A DNA stretch of 64,000 nucleotides, taken from JAFDZV01 sp035549015 (GTDB lineage Bacteria > Bacteroidota > Ignavibacteria > OLB7). Both the position numbers and the translations under genes were made by a program. How positions within the stretch are numbered: position 1 is the stretch's first letter; the number at the start of each line of letters is the position of its first letter. The notes beneath the pieces were generated by a model. That model searched no databases and was not told where the DNA came from. It saw only the letters and a list, made by a program, of their open reading frames with translations. Where the stretch lies: NCBI GenBank assembly GCA_035549015.1, contig DASZRW010000091.1, positions 1 to 64,000 on the forward strand. The letters are read 5' to 3'. Positions 26,659-35,696 of this stretch are shown here, piece by piece.

Positions 26659-27294
26659 TTACTTCGAGTACAACTCCACAACGAGCTGCTCGTTGGCATT
26701 CAGCGGTACGTCGGCACGCTCCGGCAGGTTCAGAAGAGTGCCCTTCATGTTCGCCTTGTCGAGCTGAACCCAGGAGGGGATCGAGCGATCGTTGACGCGC
26801 TTCATCGCATCGTGGATCGCATCGAGCTTGCGGCTCTTCGGGCGCACCTGCACAACATCTCCGGTCTTCACATGGAAGCTGGGGATGTTCACGGACTTGC
26901 CATTGACGGTTATGTGACGGTGCAGCACGAGCTGCCGCGCGGCGTTGCGAGACGAACCGAAGCCAAGGCGATAGACCATGTTGTCCAGACGGGTCTCCAG
27001 CAGGCGCACGAGGTTCTCGCCCGTGATCCCCTGCTGACGGTTCGCCTTCTCGAACGACAACCGGAACTGCTTCTCCAGCAGGCGGTACGTACGCTTGATC
27101 TTCTGCTTCTCGCGCAGCTGCAGGCCATACTCGGTCACCTTTGCACGGCGTGCATTGGTACCTCCGTGCTGACCCGGAGGATAGTTCCGGCGTTCCACCG
27201 GGCACTTCTCCGTGTAGCACTTGGCGCCCTTCAGGAAGAGCTTCTGCCGCTCACGACGGCAGAGTTTGCAGACCGCATCAGTATATCGAGCCAT
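26659..27294 (-). CDS. rpsD: 30S ribosomal protein S4
   Basis: A 211-residue protein starting MARYTDAVCKLCRRE. It has the four cysteines of the zinc-binding S4 form (C9, C12, C26, C31) and the S4 RNA-binding domain (RLDNMVYRLGF ... ARQLVLHRHITVNG). Upstream in-frame codons to 27420 do not belong to S4. S4 nucleates 30S body assembly and in many bacteria represses the alpha operon. The 165-nt gap before rpoA contains no obvious gene. Confidence 0.97.
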   Translation of the reverse strand: MARYTDAVCKLCRRERQKLFLKGAKCYTEKCPVERRNYPPGQHGGTNARRAKVTEYGLQLREKQKIKRTYRLLEKQFRLSFEKANRQQGITGENLVRLLETRLDNMVYRLGFGSSRNAARQLVLHRHITVNGKSVNIPSFHVKTGDVVQVRPKSRKLDAIHDAMKRVNDRSIPSWVQLDKANMKGTLLNLPERADVPLNANEQLVVELYSK

Positions 27295-27444
27295 GAGAGA
27301 GATGTATGAATCTGAATGACGTGTTTCACACTTTCCAGAGGCGGGGCCGGCGCAAGGCCGGCTTCGGATGCAGAGCGGCTTCATGCGCGCGCCGTTGCCG
27401 GCGGTACGCGAGCGCTCCATGCGATACGCCCGGACGCAGCGGCG

Positions 27445-27834
27445 TTATACGCGGCGGCGCTTCGGAGGGCGGCAGCCGTTGTGCGGCAGCGGCGTGATGT
27501 CCGTGATCGTGAGAACCTCCAGGCCGTTCTGCTGAAGCGCACGCACGGCGGCTTCACGACCCGATCCCGGCCCCTTGATGAAGACATCCACCTTGCGGAG
27601 GCCCATGTCGAACGCCTCCTTGCCGGCATTCTCTGCGCATACCTGCGCCGCATACGGCGTGTTCTTGCGCGAGCCGCGGAAGCCGTTCCGGCCGGCGGAG
27701 CTCCAACTGAGCGTGTTCCCGTATATGTCGGTCACCGTCACGATGACGTTGTTGAAGGTCGCCTTCACGAAGGCCTTGCCGTTGACTTCGGCAACAACCT
27801 TCTTCTTACGCTTCTGCTGAGTAGTCTTAGCCAT
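27445..27834 (-). CDS. rpsK: 30S ribosomal protein S11
   Basis: 129 residues, normal length. Its basic N-terminal stretch is KRKKKVVAEVNGK. The conserved core includes NTLSWSSAGRNGFRGSRKNTPYAAQ, and the C-terminus is ITPLPHNGCRPPKRRRV. It sits on the 30S platform. Its place between rpsM and rpsD is the usual alpha-operon order. Confidence 0.97.
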   Translation of the reverse strand: MAKTTQQKRKKKVVAEVNGKAFVKATFNNVIVTVTDIYGNTLSWSSAGRNGFRGSRKNTPYAAQVCAENAGKEAFDMGLRKVDVFIKGPGSGREAAVRALQQNGLEVLTITDITPLPHNGCRPPKRRRV

Positions 27835-27941
27835 GGGTTCCCAATGATTACACTGCTTCCGGATTGCGAGCTTCTCGATCCGTGAAACGGCAGGGTGGCG
27901 TATGCACCCCGTTCCCTGCCGCCACGATCAGTGTTCCGGTT

Positions 27942-28322
27942 CTACTTCTTGCCGGCCTTCTTCTTTCCGGCAACCGTCTTGCGACGTCCCTTGCGTGTAC
28001 GCGCATTCGTACGCGTCCGCTGCCCGTTCACCGGCAGGCCGCGACGATGACGCAGCCCGCGATAGCAGCCGATATCCATCAACCGCTTGATGTTCAACTG
28101 CATCTCGCTTCGCGCCGCACCTTCCACCTTGTAATCGTTCTGGATGGTCATGCGGATGCGATTCACCTCTTCGTCGCTCAGATCGCCGATCTTCTTCGAA
28201 GGTTCGACGTTCGAGCTCTCAAGGATCTTCGCTGCCGTCGACGGCCCGATACCATAGATATAGGTGAGCCCGATGCGAGCATGCTTGTTTCTCGGAAGAT
28301 CAATTCCAGCGATGCGTGCCAA
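27942..28322 (-). CDS. rpsM: 30S ribosomal protein S13
   Basis: 126 residues beginning MARIAGIDLPRNKH, with the YIYGIG helix-two-turn-helix segment and the C-terminal RGLPVNGQRTRTNARTRKG that reaches the P-site tRNA. Normal length with a lysine-rich tail. Confidence 0.97.
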   Translation of the reverse strand: MARIAGIDLPRNKHARIGLTYIYGIGPSTAAKILESSNVEPSKKIGDLSDEEVNRIRMTIQNDYKVEGAARSEMQLNIKRLMDIGCYRGLRHRRGLPVNGQRTRTNARTRKGRRKTVAGKKKAGKK

Positions 28323-28405
28323 CGTGTATAGCTCCTCGATTCAAATGTGATTGCAATTCGGATCGCCTGGGCAGTCGATGCGTGCGAACCCCGAGCCGAT
28401 AGCGA

Positions 28406-28522
28406 TTATCCCTGGCGCTGCTTGTGCTTCGGGTTCTTCTTGCAGATCACCCGCACAACTCCCTTGCGCTTGACGATCTTGCAGTTGTCGCACATCCTCT
28501 TGACCGATGCTCGTACTTTCAT
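28406..28522 (-). CDS. rpmJ: 50S ribosomal protein L36
   Basis: 38 codons, found by translating the minus strand between infA and rpsM. The product begins MKVRASVKRMCDNCKIV and ends NPKHKQRQG. C11, C14, C27 and H33 form the zinc site of the C+ form. Length and position are exactly as expected. Confidence 0.95.
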   Translation of the reverse strand: MKVRASVKRMCDNCKIVKRKGVVRVICKKNPKHKQRQG

Positions 28523-28614
28523 TGCTCTTAAGTGATTTGCGATCGCCTGCGCTCTGCACATGCGATCGAATGTCTCAGTCCGGTTCCTTCAAACGCTTCG
28601 CCCGGGGCCTGCCC

Positions 28615-28833
28615 CTATCGATACCGATAGGTGATACGCCCCTTTGCCAGATCATACGGCGACAGTTCCACGGCCACACGATCTCCCTGAACGATCCTGA
28701 TGTAGTTCATACGAATCTTGCCGGAGATATGCGCCAGAATCTCGTGGCCGTTCTCCAGCTTCACGCGGAACGAGGCATTCGGAAGAACTTCCGATACCAC
28801 TCCATCAACCTTGATCGCAGTTTGTTTGGCCAT
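28615..28833 (-). CDS. infA: translation initiation factor IF-1
   Basis: 72 residues forming one OB-fold (MAKQTAIKVDGVVSEVLPNA, then FRVKLENGHEILAHISGKIR, ending GRITYRYR). IF-1 binds the ribosomal A site during initiation. It is separated from map upstream by an unusually long 382-nt gap and precedes rpmJ by 92 nt. Confidence 0.97.
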   Translation of the reverse strand: MAKQTAIKVDGVVSEVLPNASFRVKLENGHEILAHISGKIRMNYIRIVQGDRVAVELSPYDLAKGRITYRYR

Positions 28834-29215
28834 AGAGTATCGAACATTACACTCGCATGCCGCCCTGGCTCAACCGCAACCAGGGCCGGCACAGCACCGG
28901 CAGGGTCGCGAATACCAAAGAAGCGGCTCTTACCCATCGATATCGGTCCATCAAGAACCGTTCCCCCCTCGCCTCGCATTGCGAGGCACCACGCCCCACA
29001 TCCTCTCTCTCTCTCTCAACGGCCACATTGGTCCAGCCGCTGCGGCGGAAGCGAGGCGCCTGATCCACGCGCATGGCACATGCGCGTTACCGCACTCCCG
29101 GTTCCCGGCGCCTGCATCTCGAAGTCCCGAGGAGTCGCACTCATCGCATCTCCACGGAGAATGCTCGGCCGGCAGCGCCGATCGGCAAAGCACGGAGGCT
29201 GCAAGCCGCGAGGCA
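28834..29215. other. long spacer between map and infA
   Basis: 382 nt inside the ribosomal operon with no recognisable gene. It includes a possible hairpin near 28863-28887 (gccctgg/ccagggc). I could not find a promoter of the type seen elsewhere in the window. Confidence 0.5.
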
Positions 29216-30034
29216 TCACGCAGCGTTGGGTACCCGCGCAGTCATGGTTGTCAATATTTCCGGCGCGCCTTCGCGAACAACGATCGTGTGCTCGTAGTGT
29301 GCGGACGGCATCCCGTCCTGCGTCACCACCGTCCACCGATCGGGCCGCGTTGCCACCCGGTAGGAACCCGCGTTCACCATCGGCTCGATGCAGATCACCA
29401 TGCCGTCAACCAACGCGGTGTTCTTGAACTGATGCCGTTGGAACGGGCTCGGCACGAAGTTCGGCACCGACGGCTCCTCGTGAAGCGAACGGCCGATACC
29501 ATGCCCCACCAGTTCCCGCACCACGGAGAAGCCGTTCGACTCCACATGCTTCTGCACCGCGCGCGAGATGTCGTACACCCGGTTGCCAACCACGGCCTGT
29601 TCGATTCCAAGCCAGAGCGACTCCTCGGTCACCTTCATCAGCCTGCGCCCCATCTCTCCCACATCACCGATGGCGTAGGTAACGGCGCTGTCGCCGTAGA
29701 AGCCATCCTTCTTCACACCGACATCGAGCGATACGATGTCCCCTTCGGCAAGCGGCCTGGAGTCCGGAAGGCCATGAACAACGGCCTCGTTCACCGACGT
29801 GCAGAGCGTGTTCGGATACACCTCGCCATGCACAACATATCCCTTGAAGGCCGGCTCCGCTCCCTGATCGCGGATATACTCCTCGGCGATCGCATCCAGG
29901 CTCAGCGTTGTCGCACCGGCCACCGTATGCTCCTTCAACATGGCCAGCACACCCGCCACGATCCTGCTCGCCTCTGCGATCAGAGCGATCTCCTCAGGAG
30001 TCTTCCCTCGCGTTATGACGCCGCCCGTTGCCAT
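29216..30034 (-). CDS. map: methionine aminopeptidase, type I
   Basis: A 272-residue metallopeptidase that removes the initiator methionine. The metal ligands are visible: the aspartates in VSLDVGV and YGDSAVT, His in GHGIGRSLHEEP, Glu in CIEPMV and Glu in HYEHTIVV. There is no N-terminal zinc finger and no type II insertion. It follows secY by 43 nt. The secY-map-infA order without adk is common in Bacteroidota-type spc operons. Confidence 0.96.
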   Translation of the reverse strand: MATGGVITRGKTPEEIALIAEASRIVAGVLAMLKEHTVAGATTLSLDAIAEEYIRDQGAEPAFKGYVVHGEVYPNTLCTSVNEAVVHGLPDSRPLAEGDIVSLDVGVKKDGFYGDSAVTYAIGDVGEMGRRLMKVTEESLWLGIEQAVVGNRVYDISRAVQKHVESNGFSVVRELVGHGIGRSLHEEPSVPNFVPSPFQRHQFKNTALVDGMVICIEPMVNAGSYRVATRPDRWTVVTQDGMPSAHYEHTIVVREGAPEILTTMTARVPNAA

Positions 30035-30077
30035 GTTCGCCGACTACCTCTTACACAATCAAAATTCCCGAAGTCTA

Positions 30078-31436
30078 TCAGCTGGACGCGATCTGGCGCT
30101 GCAGGCGCCCGCGCAGCTTTCCGCTCTTCATGAAGCCGTCGTAGTGACGCATCAGCAGATACGCCTCGACCTGCTTCAACGTATCGAGCGCAACGCCCAC
30201 CATGATCAGCACGGTTGTTCCGCCGAAGAAGCTTGCAAAGCTGCCGGTAACGCCGAGAAGGCCGATGAACACCGGCAGGATCGCAATCAGCGCCAGGAAG
30301 AGCGATCCCGGAACCGTGACGCGCACCAGCACGCGATCGATGTATTCTTCCGTCGGCTTGCCGGGGCGGATGCCCGGAATGAAGCCGCCGCTCTTGCGCA
30401 TGTTCTCCGCCACGTCACGCGACTGGATCACGATGGCCGTGTAGAAGAAGGAGAAGAAGATGATCAGAATCGCGAACACGACATTGTGCAGCAGGTCCGT
30501 GTTCTTGAAGTTCTGATTGATGAAGCTCGAGATGCCGGTTCCCGGGAACGTCGTCGCCAGCAGGTTCGGAAGGAACATGATGGCGCTCGCGAAGATGATC
30601 GGCATCACGTTCGCCGTGATCAGCTGAATGGGTATGAACGATGTCTGCCCGCTTCCGCTGTAGGTCTTTCCGGCAACCATGCGCTTTGCATACTGCACCG
30701 GGATCTTGCGGATGGCCTGCGTGAAGAGCACCACCACCGCGATCACACCAAGCAGCGCCGCGACAACCACCAGTTCCACGATCGGGTTACGCGTGCCGGA
30801 CGCGATCAGCGACAGCTCCTCCCTGATGGAAGGGATCAGGCGCGCGATGATGCCGATGAAGATGATCAGCGACGTGCCGTTGCCGATTCCCTTCTCGGTG
30901 ATCTGCTCGCCGATCCACATCAGGAAGATCGTTCCCGCGGTGAAGATCGTGGCCGCCATCAGCATGAACGGCACGCCCTGAACGGCCTCGTTCACCACCG
31001 GCACATTCCCTGCGGTCTGCGACTGAAGGCTGAGCGCGATTGCCAGCCCCTGCGCGAACGAAAGCCCAACCGTGAGATAACGGGTGATCGAGTTCAATTG
31101 CTTGCGCCCCTGCTCCCCTTCCTGCTGAAGCTTCTGGAAGTAGGGCATCACGGCCGTAAGGAGCTGCACGATGATCGATGCAGAGATATACGGCATGATA
31201 CCGAGAGCGAAGATGGCCCCCTTGGTGTAGGCGCCTCCAACGAACATGTCGAAGAAGCCGAAGAGGGTGTTGCTGCCGCTCGTGGTGTTGTGAAGAACGG
31301 CCTTCACATTGATGCCGGGAACGGAGATGAACGAGCCAACCCGAACAACCAGCAGCATCAACCCGGTAAAGAGGAGCCGCTGACGCAACTCCTCTATCTT
31401 GAAGACGTTCCGGAGACCTTCGGTAAGCCTACTCAT
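30078..31436 (-). CDS. secY: protein translocase subunit SecY
   Basis: A 452-residue inner-membrane protein with ten predicted helices. The start LRNVFKIEELRQRLLFTG and the plug/pore region (MPYISASIIVQLL) are typical, as are QEGEQGRKQLN and the cytoplasmic loop GFIPGIRPGKPTEEYIDRVL. It forms the Sec channel with SecE and SecG. Its start overlaps the rplO stop by 8 nt, which suggests translational coupling. Confidence 0.97.
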   Translation of the reverse strand: MSRLTEGLRNVFKIEELRQRLLFTGLMLLVVRVGSFISVPGINVKAVLHNTTSGSNTLFGFFDMFVGGAYTKGAIFALGIMPYISASIIVQLLTAVMPYFQKLQQEGEQGRKQLNSITRYLTVGLSFAQGLAIALSLQSQTAGNVPVVNEAVQGVPFMLMAATIFTAGTIFLMWIGEQITEKGIGNGTSLIIFIGIIARLIPSIREELSLIASGTRNPIVELVVVAALLGVIAVVVLFTQAIRKIPVQYAKRMVAGKTYSGSGQTSFIPIQLITANVMPIIFASAIMFLPNLLATTFPGTGISSFINQNFKNTDLLHNVVFAILIIFFSFFYTAIVIQSRDVAENMRKSGGFIPGIRPGKPTEEYIDRVLVRVTVPGSLFLALIAILPVFIGLLGVTGSFASFFGGTTVLIMVGVALDTLKQVEAYLLMRHYDGFMKSGKLRGRLQRQIASS

Positions 31437-31893
31437 GGGTAGTCACAGTGCCGCCCGCCTGCTCGATCTTGGTACGAGCCGCGGCCGAAATTTTGTGTGC
31501 GGTTACGGTAAGCTTCGCCGAGAGTTCGCCGTTGCCGAGGATCTTCACCGGCACCTTGCGCTTCGATACCACTCCAAGGGCGAAAAGAGCCTCGGGCGAT
31601 ACAACGCCGTCGACAAATGCACCGGACTCGGCGAGTTCCTGAAGGCGGCTCACGTTCACCGTCTGGTACTCCACACGGAACGGATTGGTGAATCCGAACT
31701 TGGGAACGCGGCGGATGTATGCCATCTGGCCGCCTTCGAAGTTCGGAATCTGACCGAAGCCGGATCTGGACTGATGCCCCTTGTGGCCACGCGTCGAAGT
31801 ACCTCCCCGTCCGGAGCCCTGACCACGGCCGATACGCCGCTTGTTCTTGGTTGCTCCCTTCGGCGAGTGAAGGAGTCCTAAGTGATTCGACAT
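31429..31893 (-). CDS. rplO: 50S ribosomal protein L15
   Basis: 154 residues, with the glycine-rich GRGQGSGRGGTSTRGHKGHQSR N-terminal loop followed by FEGGQMAYIRRVPKFGF. Normal length. It overlaps secY by 8 nt. Confidence 0.97.
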   Translation of the reverse strand: MSNHLGLLHSPKGATKNKRRIGRGQGSGRGGTSTRGHKGHQSRSGFGQIPNFEGGQMAYIRRVPKFGFTNPFRVEYQTVNVSRLQELAESGAFVDGVVSPEALFALGVVSKRKVPVKILGNGELSAKLTVTAHKISAAARTKIEQAGGTVTTHE

Positions 31894-31959
31894 GATTGTA
31901 TTCTTCTTTCGATCGATGTACTACGTTGGTTGTCGTAGCTCACAGTGAACCGCAACGGC

Positions 31960-32139
31960 TCACGCGGGCTCGACCTTGACCAGGTGGTTGACTACACGGA
32001 TCATGCCGCGCAGTTCCGGAGTATCGTTATGAACGCGCGATGTGTTCGGACGCCCGAGGCCAAGCGCCTCCATCGTCCGCTTCTGCTTTACCGGGCGGTC
32101 GATCACGCTGCGAATCTGTGTGATCTTGAGCTGTGCCAT
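31960..32139 (-). CDS. rpmD: 50S ribosomal protein L30
   Basis: 59 residues, read from the minus strand between rpsE and rplO: MAQLKITQIRSVIDRPVKQK, then ALGLGRPNTSRVHNDTPELR. Standard short bacterial L30. The ATG is 7 nt after the rpsE stop, so the two are tightly coupled. Confidence 0.95.
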   Translation of the reverse strand: MAQLKITQIRSVIDRPVKQKRTMEALGLGRPNTSRVHNDTPELRGMIRVVNHLVKVEPA

Positions 32140-32146
32140 GATGCGA

Positions 32147-32653
32147 TTATCCTTTCAGAACCTTGTTGAGCGAGATGCCACGACGCGACGCCACGGAGGA
32201 AGCATCCTCCAGGCTCATCAGCGCTTCCATGGTTGCCTTCACCGCGTTGTGCGGGTTGGACGATCCCTGGCTCTTGGTGAGAATGTCCTGGACGCCGACG
32301 GCCTCCAGCACGGCGCGGGCCGCACCGCCGGCAATCACGCCGGTTCCAGGAGTGGCGGGCTTCATCAGAATCTTGCCGGCACCATACTTGCCGTACGTCT
32401 CGTGCGGAATGGTGTGCCCCTTCAGATGAATCTTCACCACGCTCTTCTTGGCAGCCTCGGTCGCCTTCGTCACAGCATTCGAGACTTCGTTCGCCTTGCC
32501 GAGACCGATGCCGACATGACCGTTGCCGTCACCAACAACGACGATCGCGCTGAAGCCGAAACGGCGGCCGCCCTTGACCACCTTCGCGGTGCGGGCGATG
32601 TTGACCACCTTGTCCTTCAGTTGATCCAGTTCGGATGCTTTTGCTTTTGCCAC
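32147..32653 (-). CDS. rpsE: 30S ribosomal protein S5
   Basis: 168 residues. The double-stranded RNA-binding fold covers VVKGGRRFGFSAIVVVGDGNGHVG, and GVIAGGAARAVLEAVGVQDILTK follows. S5 lies at the mRNA entry site and affects decoding fidelity. It is preceded by an unusually long 172-nt spacer that carries a good internal promoter (32708-32740). Confidence 0.97.
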   Translation of the reverse strand: MAKAKASELDQLKDKVVNIARTAKVVKGGRRFGFSAIVVVGDGNGHVGIGLGKANEVSNAVTKATEAAKKSVVKIHLKGHTIPHETYGKYGAGKILMKPATPGTGVIAGGAARAVLEAVGVQDILTKSQGSSNPHNAVKATMEALMSLEDASSVASRRGISLNKVLKG

Positions 32654-32707
32654 GTTCCTGTCTGCGTTTGCTGTGAATTGATCGGCGCTTCAATAAAGTG
32701 CGAAGCG

Positions 32708-32740
32708 CAAAGATACTAGAATGAGCCGATTTTTCCGCAA
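32708..32740 (-). promoter_or_regulatory. internal promoter upstream of rpsE
   Basis: Minus strand: TTG at 32740-32738, a 22-nt spacer, then a perfect TAnnTTTG element, TATCTTTG, at 32715-32708. The rpsE start is 55 nt downstream. It could give rpsE and the genes behind it (L30, L15, SecY, MAP) extra transcription. Confidence 0.55.
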
Positions 32741-32825
32741 TCGACGCTTTTCCTTACGGATCGGCGAACCGGGCGCCATCACTCGGCGCCGATGCGCGCG
32801 CGGCCCAGGCCTGTGCGCGAGCGGC

Positions 32826-33197
32826 CTAGAGCTGAAGCCCCGCCTCGCGGGCGCCGTCGGCCACGGCCTTGACGCGGCCGTGGTACAGATACCCGTTGCG
32901 GTCGAACACGGCCGTAGCGATGTTCTGTTCCTTGAGCCGGCCTGCGATCGCCTTGCCGACGGCCATGCTGGGAGCAATCTTGCCATTGGCCTCGCCGAGC
33001 AGCGAGGTAACCGCCGCATCGTTGAGGCTCGATGCCTGCGCCACGGTCCGGCCGCTCACGTCGTCGATAGCCTGCACATAGATATGCTTCAGACTACGGA
33101 ACACCGTCAGGCGAGGGCGCTCGGCGGTGCCGGCAACCTTCTTGCGGATATGGAACTTGCGCCTGCTGCGACGCTGGATCTTGCCTTTCGCGCTCAT
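32826..33197 (-). CDS. rplR: 50S ribosomal protein L18
   Basis: 123 residues; a basic N-terminus (RRSRRKFHIRKKVAGTAERP) and RLTVFRSLKHIYVQAIDD, AVGKAIAGR and YHGRVKAVADGAREAGLQL are all typical. It binds 5S rRNA. Confidence 0.97.
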   Translation of the reverse strand: MSAKGKIQRRSRRKFHIRKKVAGTAERPRLTVFRSLKHIYVQAIDDVSGRTVAQASSLNDAAVTSLLGEANGKIAPSMAVGKAIAGRLKEQNIATAVFDRNGYLYHGRVKAVADGAREAGLQL

Positions 33198-33240
33198 GCT
33201 CTACGCTCTATGAAATCGTGTACGCTGTTGTTCGGAACGA

Positions 33241-33780
33241 CTACTTACCGGCGGACTTGCCAGCCTTGCGACGAATTTGTTCGTTCTCATATTTCACACC
33301 CTTCCCCTTGTAGGGTTCCGGCGGACGGAACGAACGGATCTTCGCGGCAATCTGCCCAACGAGTTGCTTGTCGATGCCCGTGATAACGATGCTGTTGGCC
33401 GTCGGCGCAACGATCTGGATTCCGCCCGGAGGGAAGAACATGATCGGATGCGAATAGCCGAGGTTCAGCTGCAGGATGCTGCCGCGCATTTCGGCACGAT
33501 AACCAACCCCGACAATCTCGAGCTTCCGCGCGAAGCCGTCGGTCACACCCTGCACCATGTTGCTCAGGATGGTACGCGTAAGCCCGTGCGCAGCACGGTT
33601 CGGTGCCTGATCGCTCGGACGCGTTACGCTGATCTGGTTGCCATCAACGGCGACATCAACCAGCGTGCTGACCTCCGTGCGAAGCTCGCCCTTGGGGCCC
33701 TTTACCGTGACCAGGTTCCCGTCTCTGTTGACGGTGACGCCATTCGGCAGATCGATCGGCCGTTTACCAATACGTGACAC
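33241..33780 (-). CDS. rplF: 50S ribosomal protein L6
   Basis: 179 residues with two tandem L6 folds, beginning MSRIGKRPIDLPNGVTVN and ending in the PPEPYKGKGVKYENEQIRRK segment. It lies near the sarcin-ricin loop and is normal in length. Confidence 0.97.
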   Translation of the reverse strand: MSRIGKRPIDLPNGVTVNRDGNLVTVKGPKGELRTEVSTLVDVAVDGNQISVTRPSDQAPNRAAHGLTRTILSNMVQGVTDGFARKLEIVGVGYRAEMRGSILQLNLGYSHPIMFFPPGGIQIVAPTANSIVITGIDKQLVGQIAAKIRSFRPPEPYKGKGVKYENEQIRRKAGKSAGK

Positions 33781-33865
33781 GTCTATACCCTTGATCTAGT
33801 CTGTTGAGAAGCTCACATCGTTGCTGACCATCACCCTGCATCGCGCAATGAACGCGGCGCCGTGA

Positions 33866-34255
33866 TTACCAGATATAGCAGAGGACTTCGCCACCCACCT
33901 TGCGGTTGCGCGCCTCCTTGTCGGTCATCAAGCCCTGCGAGGTGCTGATGATCGCGATGCCCAGCCCGTTCTTCACACGCGGCAGCTCTGCCGCACCGGC
34001 GTAGCGGCGAAGGCCCGGGCGGCTGACGCGCTGCATGCCGAGCATCGACGGGGAGCCGTTGACATAACGGAGAGCAACCCGGATCGTACCCTGCGGCCCT
34101 TCATCCACGCGCTGGAAGTCCGTAATGAAGCCCTGGTCCTTCAGAATAGCCGCGAGATTCTCTTTCATCCGCGAGGCGGGAACATCAACCACCTTATGGC
34201 GGGCGTTCGCGGCATTGCGAATACGGGTGAGGAAGTCTGCTATCGGATCGGTCAT
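33866..34255 (-). CDS. rpsH: 30S ribosomal protein S8
   Basis: 129 residues starting MTDPIADFLTRIRNAANA, the conserved family N-terminus; the in-frame extension to 34336 is not S8. The C-terminal block STSQGLMTDKEARNRKVGGE is intact. S8 binds 16S helix 21 and is the usual spc-operon repressor. I did not identify its mRNA target here. Confidence 0.96.
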   Translation of the reverse strand: MTDPIADFLTRIRNAANARHKVVDVPASRMKENLAAILKDQGFITDFQRVDEGPQGTIRVALRYVNGSPSMLGMQRVSRPGLRRYAGAAELPRVKNGLGIAIISTSQGLMTDKEARNRKVGGEVLCYIW

Positions 34256-34298
34256 TGTTCTCGGATATGCTAGTCGTTGAAAATCACTGTCGAGAGGC

Positions 34299-34568
34299 TT
34301 ACCAGCTCGCCTTGCGGATGCCCGGGATCTTTCCATCGAGGGCCATCTGGCGGAACTGATTACGGCACAGACCGAACTTGCGGTAGTATCCGCGCGGACG
34401 TCCGGTGATCACGCAACGATTGCGCAGGCGAACCGGGGAGCTGTTGCGAGGGAGCTTCTGCAGCGCCTCCGTGTTCCCTTCGGCCTTGTACTTCGCGCGC
34501 AACTCGGCGTACTTCTCGATCAGCTTCTGGCGCTTCGCGTCCCGTGCGATCAAACTTTTTCTTGCCAT
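34299..34568 (-). CDS. rpsN: 30S ribosomal protein S14 (long, zinc-free form)
   Basis: 89 residues, MARKSLIARDAKRQKLIEKY to KIPGIRKASW. The zinc-binding CxxC pairs of the short form are absent; only NRCVITGRPRG and GLCRN cysteines occur. This is the long C-minus form. Confidence 0.96.
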   Translation of the reverse strand: MARKSLIARDAKRQKLIEKYAELRAKYKAEGNTEALQKLPRNSSPVRLRNRCVITGRPRGYYRKFGLCRNQFRQMALDGKIPGIRKASW

Positions 34569-34653
34569 AAGTCGGAGTCAGGCTCTATGATTCAGTAACG
34601 TGTAGTTCACAGGCTTTACACCCTGCACGCCGCAGGGCACCGCGCAGCGCCGC

Positions 34654-35274
34654 TCAGGCAGCCGCGCCCTCACGCTTGCGGAACGGTATCCCCATCTCCT
34701 TCAACAGGGCATACGCTTCCTCATCGCTCTTCGCCGAGGTCACGAACGTGATGTCGATGCCGTCGATACGGCCAACCTTGTCGACGTCGATCTCCGGGAA
34801 GATGATCTGCTCCTTGATGCCCAGCGTATAGTTGCCATGGCCATCGAACGACTTGTCCGGCAATCCGCGGAAGTCGCGGATACGGGGCACGGCGATCGAG
34901 ATGAAGCGATCCAGGAACTCGTACATCGTGGCGCCGCGCAACGTCACCTTCGCGCCGATCGGCATCCCCTCGCGCAGCTTGAAGTTGGAGATGGCCTTCT
35001 TGGCCTTGGTCACCGTCGCCTTCTGGCCGGTGATGTGCTGCAGCTCGTCCACCGCATTCTGCAGCAGCTTCTGGTCTCCAACCGCATCGCCAACACCACG
35101 GTTCAACGAGATCTTCAGAAGCTTCGGCGCCTGCATCACGTTCGAGTAGCCGAAACGCTTCATGAGGTTGGGGACAACCTGCTCGCGATACTTCGCGATG
35201 AGACGCGGAGCAACGGCCTGTACCGTGGGCTCGTGGGCGCCCTGGGAATCCTGATTCTTTTTATCCTTTGCCAT
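34654..35274 (-). CDS. rplE: 50S ribosomal protein L5
   Basis: 206 residues, slightly longer than usual because of a polar N-terminal ~25 residues (AKDKKNQDSQGAHEP). The core contains LKISLNRGVGDA, GAKVTLRG and RIRDFRGL. It contacts 5S rRNA and P-site tRNA. Confidence 0.96.
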   Translation of the reverse strand: MAKDKKNQDSQGAHEPTVQAVAPRLIAKYREQVVPNLMKRFGYSNVMQAPKLLKISLNRGVGDAVGDQKLLQNAVDELQHITGQKATVTKAKKAISNFKLREGMPIGAKVTLRGATMYEFLDRFISIAVPRIRDFRGLPDKSFDGHGNYTLGIKEQIIFPEIDVDKVGRIDGIDITFVTSAKSDEEAYALLKEMGIPFRKREGAAA

Positions 35275-35298
35275 AGTTCAGCGGAGCTTGCGCAGCTA

Positions 35299-35667
35299 TT
35301 AGTCCTTGAAAGCGGTTCCGGAAGCCTTCGCGACGCGCGTACGCCGCACCTTGCCATCCTTCATGGTCTCGGTCTCGATACGGACGCGGGTTGGCGCTCC
35401 GGTCTTCGGATCGCGCAGCATCACGTTCGAGATGTTCAGCGGCATCTCCTTCTCGTAGATACCACCGTCGGGGAAGTTCGGGTTGGTCCCCTTCTTGTAC
35501 GAACGCTTGACAACGTTCACCCCTTCAACCAGGACACGGTTCTTCGCTGGATACACCGCGAGCACGCGTCCGTTCATTCCCCGCTGCGAGCCGCTGATAA
35601 CGACAACTTCATCCCCCTTCTTGATCCGCGGGAGCCGGGCGGGCTTTGTATGCTGAGTCTGCTTCAT
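35299..35667 (-). CDS. rplX: 50S ribosomal protein L24
   Basis: 122 residues starting MKQTQHTKPARLPRIKKGDE, with the KOW motif DEVVVISGSQRGMNGRVLAV and EGVNVVKRSYK. The ATG at 35667 is 29 nt after the rplN stop. The much longer open frame continuing upstream is the rplN gene read in another frame. Confidence 0.95.
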   Translation of the reverse strand: MKQTQHTKPARLPRIKKGDEVVVISGSQRGMNGRVLAVYPAKNRVLVEGVNVVKRSYKKGTNPNFPDGGIYEKEMPLNISNVMLRDPKTGAPTRVRIETETMKDGKVRRTRVAKASGTAFKD

Positions 35668-35696
35668 ATCTGAGGTACGATGATCGGTTGCCTGAT

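Noticed and set aside
30035..30077. Missing adk between secY and map taken as a deletion
   Set aside because: Many Bacteroidota-type spc operons lack adk at this place, so it is normal gene order rather than a loss event seen here.
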